Source: Candidula unifasciata (lineage: Eukaryota > Mollusca > Gastropoda > Stylommatophora > Geomitridae). Taken from it: DNA of 64,000 bases. The notes beneath the pieces were generated by a model. That model worked only from the letters and a program-made list of their open reading frames with translations. It did not search any database and was not told the DNA's origin. The DNA is taken from positions 572,501-636,500 of the forward strand of contig CAJHNH020002668.1 in the NCBI GenBank assembly GCA_905116865.2. Direction: 5' to 3'. The translations under genes were made by a program, and so were the position numbers. Below, piece after piece: positions 1 to 62,064 of the stretch; the first letter of the stretch is position 1; each line of letters begins with the position of its first letter.

Positions 1-30
1 AACAAATACACCTTTTCCTTGACTTATGAC

Positions 31-88
31 TTGTGAGACTTGTGAGACTAGTGAGACTAGTGTGACTTGTGAGACTAGTGTGACTTGA
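31..88. repeat. Short degenerate tandem repeat
   Basis: Alternating gtgagacttg / gtgagactag / tgtgacttg words of about 10-18 bp form a small array at the window's left edge, presumably within the 5' intron of KLC. Confidence 0.7.
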
Positions 89-183
89 GACCATATTCAC
101 CTATGACCATATTAAATAAATAAACAATAAAAAAAAAAGTATTATTGAGAAGTATTTTTGTTTACAGTAGAGTACATATTATG

Positions 184-324
<141 letters not shown>

Positions 325-580
325 ATAATTATATTTAATAGATTTCAGTTTTATGCTTCATGCACAATTATTATAACTTGTTCAGATAAAATAGTGTTGA
401 AAATGCCAGTTGGACTTATGACCAGATTGAGGTATAACCTGTTACTAGAGACGGAAATCACTCGTAAGTCATGGAGACCCTGTACAGGAAAAAAGAAGTA
501 TCTTTGCATTCAACTGTTAAATTGACATATGTACATTCTCTATGTTATTCAGGAAAAAGAGTGAGGAGATCGGCGGCAAG

Positions 581-51854
<51,274 letters not shown>

Positions 51855-51906
51855 GTATGCTGGTGTTGTGTATTGCTTTGTTTATTGTTCAAACAGTTGT
51901 ATGGTT

Positions 51907-52245
51907 GGGGGGGGGGGGGGGGGGGGGGTTGAAAGACACATTTGTAAAGGCAATAAAAATGGGTGGGATTGGTTGAAAGACACATTTTCAGGCAATAAAT
52001 GTGAGAGGGATTGGTTGAAAGACATTTTTCAGGCAATAATTGTGAGTGAGGTTAGTTGAAAGACATTTTTCAGGCAATAATTGTGAGTGAGGTTAGTTGA
52101 AAGACATTTTTCAGGCAATAATTGTGAGTGAGGTTAGTTGAAAGACATTTTTCAGGCAATAATTGTGAGTGAGGTTAGTTGAAAGACATTTTTCAGGCAA
52201 TAATTGTGAGTGAGGTTAGTTGAAAGACATTTTTCAGGGAATAAG
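51907..52245. repeat. Poly-G run and 41-bp minisatellite
   Basis: Bases 51907-51928 are 22 G in a row. Then 51930-52245 has six to seven units of ggttagttgaaagacatttt plus tcaggcaataattgtgagtg. The array begins just downstream of the exon 15 donor. Confidence 0.93.
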
Positions 52246-52566
52246 TAGAATCAATGGGCAGGAACATGTGATGTTGTGATTTTGCTTTGTTTATTGTCAA
52301 CACAGTTGGGAATGAGGAAGAATGACATATTTTTCAAGTGATATATACAAAGTTGTGAAAGTTATGAGGATATAAGTGATAGTCAGTAGTCGCATTCATC
52401 ATTGTCATGTTTCATCTCATACGTTTATAAATCGTGTCTCACCCGCCATCCAAATGGCCATGTCATCTAGGTATTGTTCGAATTTTTCCTTCCTTTTGCT
52501 TTTTTCCTATCAATCTTACAAATTGTTACCAAGCTCTTGAGACTTGTTATTTGTTGTAAACCCCAT

Positions 52567-53345
52567 TTATGCGACACTCAGAGGAAAGACAAGACGGACG
52601 TATAATCAGAATGCCACTGGCACCATTGATATTGGAACTCTGCGATGGTTGCTGAAGGTGGGGACGGACCATTTATGCGACACTCAGAGGAAAGACAAGA
52701 CGGACGTATAATCAGAATGCCACTGGCACCATTGGTATTGGAACTCTGCGATGGTTGCTGAAGGTGGGGACGGACCATTTATGCGACACTCAGAGGAAAG
52801 ACAAGACGGACGTATAATCAGAATGCCACTGGCACCATTGGTATTGGAACTCTGCGATGGTTGCTGAAGGTGGGGACGGACCATTTATGCGACACTCAGA
52901 GGAAAGACAAGACGGACGTATAATCAGAATGCCACTGGCACCATTGGTATTGGAACTCTGCGATGGTTGCTGAAGGTGGGGACGGACCATTTATGCGACA
53001 CTCAGAGGAAAGACAAGACGGACGTATAATCAGAATGCCACTGGCACCATTGGTATTGGAACTCTGCGATGGTTGCTGAAGGTGGGGACGGACCATTTAT
53101 GCGACACTCAGAGGAAAGACAAGACGGACGTATAATCAGAATGCCACTGGCACCATTGGTATTGGAACTCTGCGATGGTTGCTGAAGGTGGGGACGGACC
53201 ATTTATGCGACACTCAGAGGAAAGACAAGACGGACGTATAATCAGAATGCCACTGGCACCATTGGTATTGGAACTCTGCGATGGTTGCTGAAGGTGGGGA
53301 CGGAGCACTTATGGGAATGCCCCAAGTGCTGTGATGTTTATTCTT
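52567..53345 (+). repeat. 106-bp tandem array made from a retroelement 3' end
   Basis: About 6.7 near-identical 106-bp units (gacactcagaggaaagacaa, gacggacgtataatcagaat, gccactggcaccattggtat, tggaactctgcgatggttgc, tgaaggtggggacgga). The last unit continues into gcacttatgggaatgccc and a stop. It encodes YNQNATGTIGIGTLRWLLKV, the C-terminus of the RNase H-type element. Units differ at only one or two positions, so amplification is recent. Confidence 0.93.
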
Positions 53346-53745
53346 GAATCAACTCAACCCCCGTCATGTGAGTTCTGCATCATGTGGGTTAAAAAAAAAC
53401 CACTGGGTAAATAACACCTGTGGAAATCCCAGCATGTATTTAGTACAAACCCATTTTTGGTCCTCCTCCCTCCTCAGCAGCTAGCGAAGTCTCCAGACTG
53501 ATGTTACCCAAGTCATATGGTTAACTACCCCTCCCACCGCCCCCTTTAGCGTCTATGGCCTGCAGACACTCCCCACTGCATTATTCACTCCAGGTAATGG
53601 AGAGCATTATGTCAGTTGTTTAATCTTACATAAACAGTTTACCTTGATTTCCATCCAGCTAGGCAAGGCAAGTAGCTTACTGTTTTTAGATCATAATGTG
53701 AGCATATGTTTAAGACTACATTGGGAATATCTTGGGCACAGGCTT
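53346..53745. other. Intron, nothing recognised
   Basis: Unique sequence with short C-runs; no element ends. Confidence 0.5.
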
Positions 53746-53749
53746 ATGG

Positions 53750-53950
53750 CCTCAGGGTTTCCACGGCTGAGTAGTTAAGCTGTTTGCTTAATGCTCTGAT
53801 GAATGTGGCTTCATTTTACTGACCGTGACATTTGGTTCATCGGGTTCAGTTTTTACAGAGATCACTGAAGAATGTCACTGGAGCTGCAGAGTTTTGGTTT
53901 TTGTGCAACGCTCTTGGCTGGTGGCTAGGTTCTGGTTATGTTGATCCTCT
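53750..53950 (+). mobile_element. Interspersed repeat family C copy
   Basis: The tRNA-like start tccacggctgagtagttaag is followed by atcgggttcagtttttacag, tcactggagctgcagagttt and gtgcaacgctcttggctgg. Confidence 0.6.
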
Positions 53951-53974
53951 TGACTCTGAAGCTGTTTACACTTT

Positions 53975-54275
53975 AGGTTTAATGCTTAGGTGCTGCACCA
54001 TTTTTGGGCCTCAGTTCAGGATTTAGGTGCTGCACCATTTCTGGGCCTCAGTTCAGGATTTAGGGGCTGCATCATTTCTGGGCCTCAGTTCAGGATTTAG
54101 GGGCTGCATCATTTCTGGGCCTCAGTTCAGGATTTAGGGGCTGCATCATTTCTGGGCCTCAGTTCAGGATTTAGGGGCTGCATCATTTCTGGGCCTCAGT
54201 TCAGGATTTAGGGGCTGCATCATTTCTGGGCCTCAGTTCAGGATTTAGGGGCTGCATCAGTTCAGGATTTAGGTA
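53975..54275. repeat. 37-bp minisatellite
   Basis: Eight units of aggatttaggggctgcatca plus tttctgggcctcagttc; the first units read gtgctgcacc. Confidence 0.95.
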
Positions 54276-54344
54276 CTGAGTACCCACCGTCATTGTGTAG
54301 ATTTTGAGTTAGTGGATAATGTAATATCCTCTTCCTAGTATTAA

Positions 54345-54568
54345 CCCGCTGTAAACTATTGAGGAAAGTTTTGGTTGCTCATCCACTTCTGGACTTTGAT
54401 CTTGTTCCATAACCTGAGTTTTGTCTGCACATCCGTTTTACAGATATGGCTTATTTTTTATGCACACTGTTGGTTCCTCACCTGTCATGCAGATGTACTC
54501 TGACTTTGAAGGAAACACCTCTAATTAGTTGCCTTTTACAACATGCTTGTTAGGGGGCAGTGGGTCAC

Positions 54569-54622
<54 letters not shown>

Positions 54623-54660
54623 GACCCACCCCCAGAATGGATCCCTTGAACCACATGGGA
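54345..54660 (-). mobile_element. SINE family B, antisense copy with internal (CA)n
   Basis: Complement of family B (ttggttgctcatccacttct, tgcacatccgttttacagat, tcatgcagatgtactctgac, taattagttgccttttac, cccttgaaccacatgggaag). A CA-rich run at 54576-54622 expands the segment near its 5' end. Confidence 0.78.
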
Positions 54661-54661
54661 A

Positions 54662-54805
54662 GCCCAGCCCACCCAGCTTAAAATGAGTGCTTGGAACAGG
54701 AGATGTCAAAATAGCTGGCATGGCGGTAACCACATTATTCATTGTTAACTATTTGTTCTGTAACAAAGGGCAAGCCGCCGTATAGTCCTCAAGACGTGGA
54801 AAGAT
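54662..54805 (+). mobile_element. SINE family A, partial copy
   Basis: Has agcccacccagcttaaaatg, agctggcatggcggtaacca and cattattcattg; a diverged tail. Confidence 0.55.
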
Positions 54806-55390
54806 GCTTAACTCTATTATTCTGACCAGAGTATGTCAGACATGATGCTGATGGGTGATTTGACTCTCTGTCCCAAACAAGGCACTGTACATGACTGGGT
54901 AGTATTCTCATGTACCAGTCATGTTATGTGCATTTGTACATCATATCTTTAGTGGTGGTCTCTGAAGAACATATTTATTTCCTGCAAGGGTTGTATATAT
55001 TTTGACCACTCTGGAAGTGGTATACCAGTTTGTAACTCTCTGGGACATTAGCTACGACCTTGTGGGTCTGAGAGAGTTGAGACAGTTGAATCTATCAGTG
55101 TCTAGGTTTACAAAAAAACACCTCACTAGTTTTGTGTTTGAAAAGTATTGATTAATTATATATAGTCCTGAGAGCATGTTGAGCAGTATGATGCAGAGAC
55201 GGAATTAGTTTTCTTTTACACTGAAAAGCAGAATAGTTCATTAATCTGTGGTATATCTGTTCAGATTTGTATGTGCCAGAATAATACGTCTGTTACCCGG
55301 TGTAATTATTGATGGTTTCTGCATGTTAGAACGACAGAACAGCCTGATTTTCAACCAGTACAGTTGCTATATTTTTGAGAACTTTGTGTC
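54806..55390. other. Intron, nothing recognised
   Basis: AT-rich unique sequence. Confidence 0.5.
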
Positions 55391-55395
55391 ATTAA

Positions 55396-55519
55396 CCCTT
55401 TAGAGACTGAGCCTTTTTGCATTTTCAAATACAAAAAGACGGATCCTTTAGGAGGGGATTCTCTTAGTTTACTCACAACAGATTATGAAAAAAAAATAAA
55501 ATGTTTAGTTAACATACAA

Positions 55520-55594
<75 letters not shown>

Positions 55595-56141
55595 TTATGT
55601 AGGAAATTGAATGAGCTAACAGAATATTTATGAATCAAACTGAAATTTTAACATTTATTTAGGTAACTATTCTGATTTGCATAAATTATGCTTTTTTTTC
55701 CCCACTTGATAACAAACATGACTAATCTAAAAAAAAAAAAAATTGGTTGCATTTTTTGATGGCTGAAATCTGAAAAATCCCAAACACTTGTGTTTGGGAA
55801 GTAAGGTCCATAGAGACCCTTTAGACATATGATTCTACTTATTTTCCTGTCTCCTGCTATGTTTCGGTTGCTATGACGCAGCAGTCCTTTTAACCGTTGT
55901 TGTGCACAGATAACCCCACACAAAAAATCAATGTAAAATTACAGAACACATCAATCTTTCTCGAAAGCCGTCATTAAAAGCCCACATGTGCAAGAAATGC
56001 GAGAAGCAATCTGATTGGCTGGGACAAAATCCTGCCAGCCAATCTCAAGGCTTGTATTGTATAGGGCCGACTAATCATCCCATTCGTCTTTTTGGCTATT
56101 TTGTGTCGGGTCGATAAATCGCCCGCGTCGTCTCCAAAGGG
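55396..56141. mobile_element. piggyBac-like MITE (TTAA flanks)
   Basis: Ends ccctttagagactgagc and gacgtc..tctccaaaggg-type are inverted (CCCTTTRGAGAC). They are flanked by TTAA at 55392-55395 and 56142-56145, the target of piggyBac transposases. About 746 bp, including a (TA)n run of roughly 65 bp at 55526-55591. No transposase ORF. Confidence 0.7.
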
Positions 56142-56599
56142 TTAAAACCTTCTAGTATCGTTTGAAATTACTGCTTTGCTGTTAATGTGTGTTTTTTTTA
56201 TGATCGAGGCAGTAATAGTATTGCCTTAAAATGTGTTTGTTTAGCAATTAATGTGCTTAAACAATTTCCCCAAAATAATGTTTAGTACTCACATACAAGT
56301 GATCTGATGTGTTTTTGAGCATGTAGGGGAGACAGGGTGTTAGCTGATTTGTTGTTGGCTCACCCTGCTTGACTACTGAGCATGTCTGGAGGAAACCTGC
56401 CATTTGATAGCACCTCAGAGAGAACCAAGGTCATTCCAGAAGACAGCTTGCATTGATGGGTATTGGAGTCCTAGACCTTGGGGCCGACAGATGAGCATCA
56501 ACACTACCAACACTGCTGCAGCTTAGTCAAGAGAAGAAAGATGCACATAAATGACTGAAATGGCTGAGCAGCAACTTCAGGAAAATAACGTGACAGAAG

Positions 56600-56830
56600 T
56601 TCGTTGAGTCAAAGACACCCCTCTTCTACAAGCATGTCATAAAAGGCAACTAATCAGGAGAGTTTCCTTAGCAGTTGAATTGCATCTGCCTGAGAGGTGA
56701 GGAATCAGCAGTCTGTATACAGATAAGCCAGATCTGTATAATGGGTGTGCACGCAGAACTCAAGTTGTGTAACAAGACCAAAGTTCAGAAATGGACGAAC
56801 AACCATAACTTTCTGCTGGAATGTGAAGCC
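56600..56830 (+). mobile_element. SINE family B copy
   Basis: Contains acaagcatgtcataaaaggc, aactaatcaggagagtttcc, gaattgcatctgcctgagag, agcagtctgtatacagataa, gccagatctgtataatggg, ggacgaacaaccataacttt. It is fused at its 3' side to an R1 retroelement tail. Confidence 0.78.
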
Positions 56831-57135
56831 TGGACAGATAAAAAAGAGTAATGAAGATGTCTTGAAAGAAACTGACTCACGAAGAGAACTGATTGCTCAC
56901 ATTAGAAAGAGACAATCTACATTCTTTGGTCATGTGATGAGAAGGAGAAAACTGGAGTACATCGCGACGGTAGGAAAGTTGGAGGAGAGGCAGAGGGAGA
57001 CCGAGAGAACAGATGCTGGACAGTTTGACATCATGGCATGAAGAATCATCTGTGCCAGAATTGATTTAAAGTGCATGAGGCAGAAGGTTGTGGATAGACA
57101 TGACTACCAGCGCCACACGGCGTGGACTTGAAGTA
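56831..57135 (+). mobile_element. Non-LTR RT-tail, family R1 (best copy)
   Basis: Open for nearly 100 codons: KKSNEDVLKETDSRRELIAH, RKRQSTFFGHVMRRRKLEYI, then ERTDAGQFDIMA. Downstream debris encodes CMRQKVVDRHDYQRHTAWT, the element's end, then a gaagaagaag tail. Clear FGHVMRR motif of non-LTR reverse transcriptases. Confidence 0.72.
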
Positions 57136-57370
57136 GAAGAACATGAAGAAGAAGAAGTGTGACAGAGAAGTTCAGAGAGTCATATTCACATACATCTTCT
57201 CTCCATGTACTTTTTAGCTAAGAATACAGAGAAACAAAAATGTCATGTTTACTCTTTAATTCCAAATGCCTCTAGATGGGTTTGTTCAAATACTACAAGA
57301 TTTTCTAATGAACCTTTGAATTATGTTGCCATCTGTATTTGTGCGTAACCAACTGTCATCTCTCCAATAG

Positions 57371-57409
57371 TCTTAATTGGCATGTCCGAGGCTATTTCAA
57401 TGCCGAAAG
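57371..57409 (+). CDS. Candidate 39-nt KLC cassette exon (C-terminal tail)
   Basis: A pyrimidine-containing acceptor (catctctccaatag) is followed by 39 nt and a donor gtttgt. Starting in phase 2 after exon 15 it is open, giving a split Ser then LNWHVRGYFNAE, and it leaves in phase 2, so frame is preserved. KLC genes are known to splice their C-termini alternatively. I cannot confirm homology for this peptide. The case rests on splice sites, phase and open frame in an otherwise AT-rich intron. Confidence 0.38.
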
Positions 57410-58410
57410 GTTTGTGAACACTTTATTTTATGCTTGTTTCCCCCTGAAACCAGTATTTTTCCAGCTTTCTGAAATATATAGTCAGAATTTTTAAATTTTT
57501 TTTAAAATCTTCTACATACAGGGATAGCTTTTGGGATTTCAAATGTTATAAAAGTGTTATTTGGGCATTATAATACTATTCATTGCTTATTTAATTTATT
57601 TTAGTGAATTGAAGGTTTTTATGAATATAAAGTCAGAGTATTACTGTACAGATATTTACATTAATTAACTATGTTGTTGTTTCAGATAAGCTTGCGCTTT
57701 TCACTTTCCAGTATCTTTTAAACAGTGCTGCAACATTTCATAAGCATTTATACTCCATTCTTTATTTGATAGATCCTTTCTGCCCTTTATTGAAATATTG
57801 CCATACATTTATCAGATGCTAATTTGTCCGTTGAATTTTAAATATTTCAGTTTATTATGACTTAAATCAAAGGTTATAAACCGTTTATAATTTTTTTTTT
57901 TGTGTGAAGTTAATGTTAGGTGGAGCTGAGGATGATGTTAAAATAGATGAACGTAAAGTTGTTGCTAGAGGATTATACACACTTAAAACTTGCTAGCTGG
58001 TAATTTAGATGAACCTAGAAAAGTTGCTAGATGATAACACAGATAAATCTAGAATCCTAAAGCACAGTGCATTGTCATGAAATGCTTTGTTGCTAGATTG
58101 TTATAAGTCCATCATAGGAGGGCCATATTGTTTTTTTGTAATTTCCTTGGTGGGTCAGGTTTCTCATCGGACATATCTGATATAGTGAGGACAGGCATGT
58201 GATGGTCAGAATCAGATTCCTTATTCTTCTTCTAGTATCCCATTGGAGCACCTGTCCTCATCCCACTCATGTCCAAGCACTTTGCAGACTTGCTCAAGAT
58301 AGATTGTTGGTTTGGTGGAGAAAAACACCGGTGTGACCAGGTTCAACCCTTCTGATAACCACTTTGATTATAATTATGGTCTGGTTTTATTTGTGCCAAA
58401 TTCAGTGGCT
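57410..58410. other. Intron, nothing recognised beyond the candidate exon before it
   Basis: AT-rich unique sequence. Confidence 0.5.
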
Positions 58411-58414
58411 TAAT

Positions 58415-58712
58415 TTCCCAGTGTGGATTCCAGGGCGCTATTATGGGGGGGGGGGGGGGGGGAATAATAGACCCACTGCCTACCCAAAAGCATGTCGTAA
58501 GAGTTGACTAATTGGGAGCTTTCTTCGAAGTCTGAGTGCATCTGTCTGAGAGGCAAGGAACCAGCAGTCTGCATACAAATGAGTCAGATCTATAAAACGG
58601 ATGCACATGCAACACTCAGGTTCTGAAACAGGACTGCAGTACAAAAGTGGATGAACAACCAGAACTTTCCGCCAGAGTTTACAGCTGGTGAACGCGAAGA
58701 AGAAGAATAAGT
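58415..58712 (+). mobile_element. SINE family B, full-length copy
   Basis: Has all blocks from agtgtggattccagggcgct through a poly-G run (58446-58463), aagcatgtcgtaagagttga, ctgagaggcaaggaaccagc, aacaaccagaactttccgcc, agtttacagctggtgaacgc, to gaagaagaa. Confidence 0.83.
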
Positions 58713-59024
58713 GGCTTAATTGTTTGTTGTGGCTTACTGTCCCTAGCTGTGTGTGATGATATCATTTCTAAATGCGTTTGTTTCCACTCTGTTGGTCCTG
58801 TAGCCCAACGGGGGTTTTCGTTTTACGCGTCCATCCTCTTGGCTGTGTTTCCCCTATCTTCATACTATCTTAATTCATTCATGATAGGTTAGATTTTTTT
58901 ATCCAGATTTCTGCAGCATGAGATAGTCGACACTTTTTTGTTGCCTTTTATGACATGTACAATAGGGTTTCATTGTTGCTATTATTTGCCTCCCTTTGAG
59001 CCTCCCGGGGCCGCTTTTTAGTTT

Positions 59025-59230
59025 CCCCTCTTCTTCCTCTTTTTCTTAGCATTTACTGGCTCTAAAGTTTGATGGAAAGTTCTGGTTGTTCATCCACTTC
59101 TAGACTTTGGTCTTGGTTCAGAACTTGAGTTTTGCTTGCACATCCATTTTACAGAACTGGCTTATTTGTATGCAGACTGTTGGTTCCTTGCCTTCCTATC
59201 AGATGCACTCCAACTTCGAATCTCTAATTC
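59025..59230 (-). mobile_element. SINE family B, partial antisense copy
   Basis: Complement: cttcttcctctttttcttag tail, tggttgttcatccacttcta, gcacatccattttacagaac, gcagactgttggttccttgc, cagatgcactccaacttcga. Confidence 0.78.
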
Positions 59231-60340
59231 TCATTTTTCTGTTTTTTCCGTCTACCTCTATTCCTTTAGCCCTCTGCCTTTATTCCTTTAGCCCTCTGAG
59301 TTCCAGTGTAAAAGGCATTCTAGCTATATTATTATTATTATCAGGTTTTCTCAACAAATGTCCTGTTTAATACCAGCATCTTTTCCCAACTTCCCAATTT
59401 ACTGGAATTTAGTTTCTCTCCCAGATCTCCACATTTTTGATTTTGTGATACCATTAAAGTCCAATCTTTCTATGTGATTTCGGCTTCTGGCCCTTGATAA
59501 TGAGAGATACTTCAGGAATGTTTGCTGTAATGTAGCATTTATGATTTACTGGTGTTCATTTACAAAATGGATTGACTCACAATTGTGCCTGTGTTGTTGA
59601 TAATTGACTAGCGTATTGATAGATTTATTTAGTACAATTATCTGAAGGTAACTCACACCTCTATAATTGATATATTTGTTTACAAACAGTTACAGATGCT
59701 CTTTGTCTGTTTTTACTGTTGTCACTTGTACTGCACCCTTAAATGAGGTTTTCCTAGTTGTAGTAAGAAGTGATGTCATATATCTGTGTCCTGCTTCCCC
59801 AGTTTCTAGCCCCTCCCGCCAGTACTGTACCTTCATGTGTTATCACAAGCTGGCCTGAATTATCATGGGTAATTTGTTTTTCAAGACTTCAGAGTTTTCT
59901 TTTAAACTGACAAGTTTCTAGTTTTTACTTTTGTTTTTTTTTTAATTTCACAATTTGTGATTTTCTTGTTTTTAAAAAAAAAAAAAATGTGCAATGTCAT
60001 ACTGCCATTTATTGGTAGAAATGGCTATTTACCAGACCAAATTTTTGAGAGTTATCAGATTTCTTGTTTGTTCCTTGTCATTCTGTCCGATGACAATTAT
60101 TTTTAAAATATACCCGTGTGTTCCCCATTTTTTCTTTCTCTCCACATCCCTTTTCTCTTCCAACGCGACAGAAACTGGATTCCCCTGGAAAGGTCAGTTT
60201 TCATGTTATATATAGCACTGTGCTTGCCAGTTTGAAACGATAAACACCTGACAAGGCTTGGCTCATTTTTATTTCCATTTTGTTTTTCACAAATACCAGC
60301 TTTCTTAAATACTAGCCACTTTTTTTTATAATTTAGGTCA
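59231..60340. other. Intron, nothing recognised apart from the 21-nt candidate exon
   Basis: Unique T-rich sequence. Confidence 0.5.
60172..60192 (+). CDS. Candidate 21-nt KLC microexon (C-terminal tail)
   Basis: A strong polypyrimidine tract (60129-60160) ends in caacgcgacag, followed by 21 nt and a good donor, gtcagt. In the phase left by exon 15 or by the 57371 candidate it encodes a split Arg then NWIPLE and leaves in the same phase. Its length, a multiple of three, fits optional inclusion. Chance splice-like sites in 12 kb of intron are possible. Confidence 0.35.
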
Positions 60341-60345
60341 TCTTG

Positions 60346-61000
60346 GAGCTGTGGTTTATCCCTGGCTAGGTATTTGCTTGCTGGCCTGAAGATCTTGGGT
60401 TTAGATCCACATTAAGGTAGATTGTTAATAATTTACCTGGGCTCTCCAGGTCGACGTAGCTAAAATAAGTACTAGAAATGTCCTGGCAACTAAAACAGTC
60501 CAGCCTGATGTCCGAGCTGTGGTTTATCCCTGGCTAGTTATTTGCTTGCTGGCCTGAAGATCTTGGGTTTAGATCCACATTAAGGTAGATTGTGAATAAT
60601 TTACCTGGGCTCTCCAGGTCGACATAGCTAAAATAAGTACTAGAAATGTCCTGGCAACTAAAACAGTCCAGCCTGATGTCCGAGCTGTGGTTTATCCCTG
60701 GCTAGTTATTTGCTTGCTGACCTGAAGATCTTGGGTTTAGATCCACATTAAGGTAGATTGTTAATAATTTAGCTGTGCTGCCAGGTCGACATAGCTAAAA
60801 TAAGTACTAGAAATGTCCTGGCAACTAAAACAGTCCAATCTGATGTTGACCACATTAGCTGTTGAGTTCCAGTTGGTGTATAAAGATATGGGTCTAGTTC
60901 CAGTTGATGTATAAAGATATGGGTCTAGTTCCAGTTGGTGTATAAAGATATGGGTCTAGTTCCAGTTGATGTGTAAAGATATGGGTCTAGTACCAGTATG
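60346..61000 (+). mobile_element. SINE family A copy with internal 168-bp triplication and 31-bp amplification
   Basis: A 168-bp unit starting gagctgtggtttatccctgg (tRNA-like head, gggtttagatcc, ctccaggtcgac) occurs at 60346, 60514 and 60682. The last copy continues into gatgttgaccacattagctg. Then gttccagttgrtgtataaag plus atatgggtcta is repeated four times (60866-60990). Confidence 0.85.
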
Positions 61001-61039
61001 CCCATCGAGTTTTCAGGTCCTGGTGGAACAAAGACTTTT

Positions 61040-61212
61040 CTCAGTAATGACCTTGGCTCCCTGGTCACCCATCCTTGAGTGTGTACCAGCTGAAAGTCTT
61101 GGGAAGTAAATGTGGCCGACATAACGCTGACCACATCCACCAAGTGCCAGTTGGTCTATCAAATATAGGTGGTAGTCCTGTATGCCTGAAGGCATGGGAA
61201 AGGGTCCTTTCA
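61040..61212 (+). mobile_element. SINE family A, 5'-truncated copy
   Basis: Has gaccttggctccctggtcac, agtcttgggaagtaaatgtg, acgctgaccacatccaccaa, gtatgcctgaaggcatggga, aagggtccttt. Confidence 0.8.
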
Positions 61213-61224
61213 ATGTGTATCAAT

Positions 61225-61490
61225 ATGACTGATGTGTCACTGGCATGAAAAAGGTCCTGATGTGTCACTGGCTTTAAAAAAGGTCCTGATGTGTCACTGG
61301 CATGAAAAAGGTCCTGATGTGTCACTGGCATGAAAAAAGGTCCTGATGTGTCACTGGCATGAAAAAAAGGTCCTGATGTGTCACTGGCATGAAAGAAGGT
61401 CCTGATGTGTCACTGGCATAAAAGAAGGTCCTGATGTGTCACTGGCATGAAAAAAGGTCCTGATGTGTCACTGGCATAAAAAGGTCCTTT
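61225..61490. repeat. 29-bp minisatellite inside a SINE tail
   Basis: Nine units of ggtcctgatgtgtcactggc followed by atgaaaaaa. The array is bounded on both sides by the family A tail words aaagggtccttt and aaaaggtcctttac. Confidence 0.92.
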
Positions 61491-61740
61491 ACTTAGTTTA
61501 AATGATGAGTATTTTAGAAACAAGTCCCTTATCCACACAGAACAGCAAGCAAAGATTCAGTACTACTTTATGTAGCTGTACGATATACTAATAACCATAT
61601 TGTGGGTTAAAAAACATATCTTGCTTCTGTTCCAGTTAGAGTGATATCCGGAATGTAGCTAGTCATGGTGCTGTCACACCTGTAGGTAGCATTTCCGGAG
61701 GGGAAAATATGTACTGTTTTTGAATTAGTATTTTAAAATG

Positions 61741-61925
61741 GGAGCCGCAGTGTAAAGCGGGTCTTGGGTTTGAACTCACACCCGGCGGGACAGATATGGG
61801 TTTGGTAATAAAATCACCTTAGCTGCCAGTTGACCCAGCCTAAAATGAGAACCGGAAGTGTGGGAAGTAAAGGCGGTTAATGAGATGTTGACCTCATCAC
61901 ACATCGACAGTTTATTGGTGGTTTT
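61741..61925 (+). mobile_element. SINE family A, diverged copy
   Basis: The head agccgcagtgtaaagcgggt is decayed. The body has agttgacccagcctaaaatg, gtgtgggaagtaaaggcgg and gatgttgacctcatcac. Confidence 0.7.
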
Positions 61926-62060
61926 AGCATAGTGGGCCTGCTGCCTGATGTGAACATTGAGGAGAACTGGCTCATAAACAGCAGCCTGTACCGAAAGCTG
62001 TGATATTTTGGCCATTTTAAACATCTGGTGGTCGCCTAGAAAGACAAAAAAGAGTGACGT
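61926..62060. mobile_element. Unnamed interspersed repeat fragment (partner at 24895)
   Basis: The reverse complement shows atgtttaaaatggccaaaat, cacagctttcggtacaggct and gtttatgagccagttctcct, matching 24905-24990. Confidence 0.45.
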
Positions 62061-62064
62061 TCTG

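Noticed and set aside
51855..52059. Read-through of exon 15 as an alternative C-terminus
   Set aside because: The extension is made of a poly-G run and minisatellite translation, and a good donor lies at 51855; an intron-retention isoform cannot be strictly excluded.
59800..59860. Terminal KLC exon after the ttccccag acceptor
   Set aside because: In the phase left by exon 15 the frame meets TAG after two codons and the peptide has no KLC tail similarity.
61610..61660. KLC exon after gcttctgttccag
   Set aside because: A good acceptor-like site, but the required phase gives an immediate TAG.
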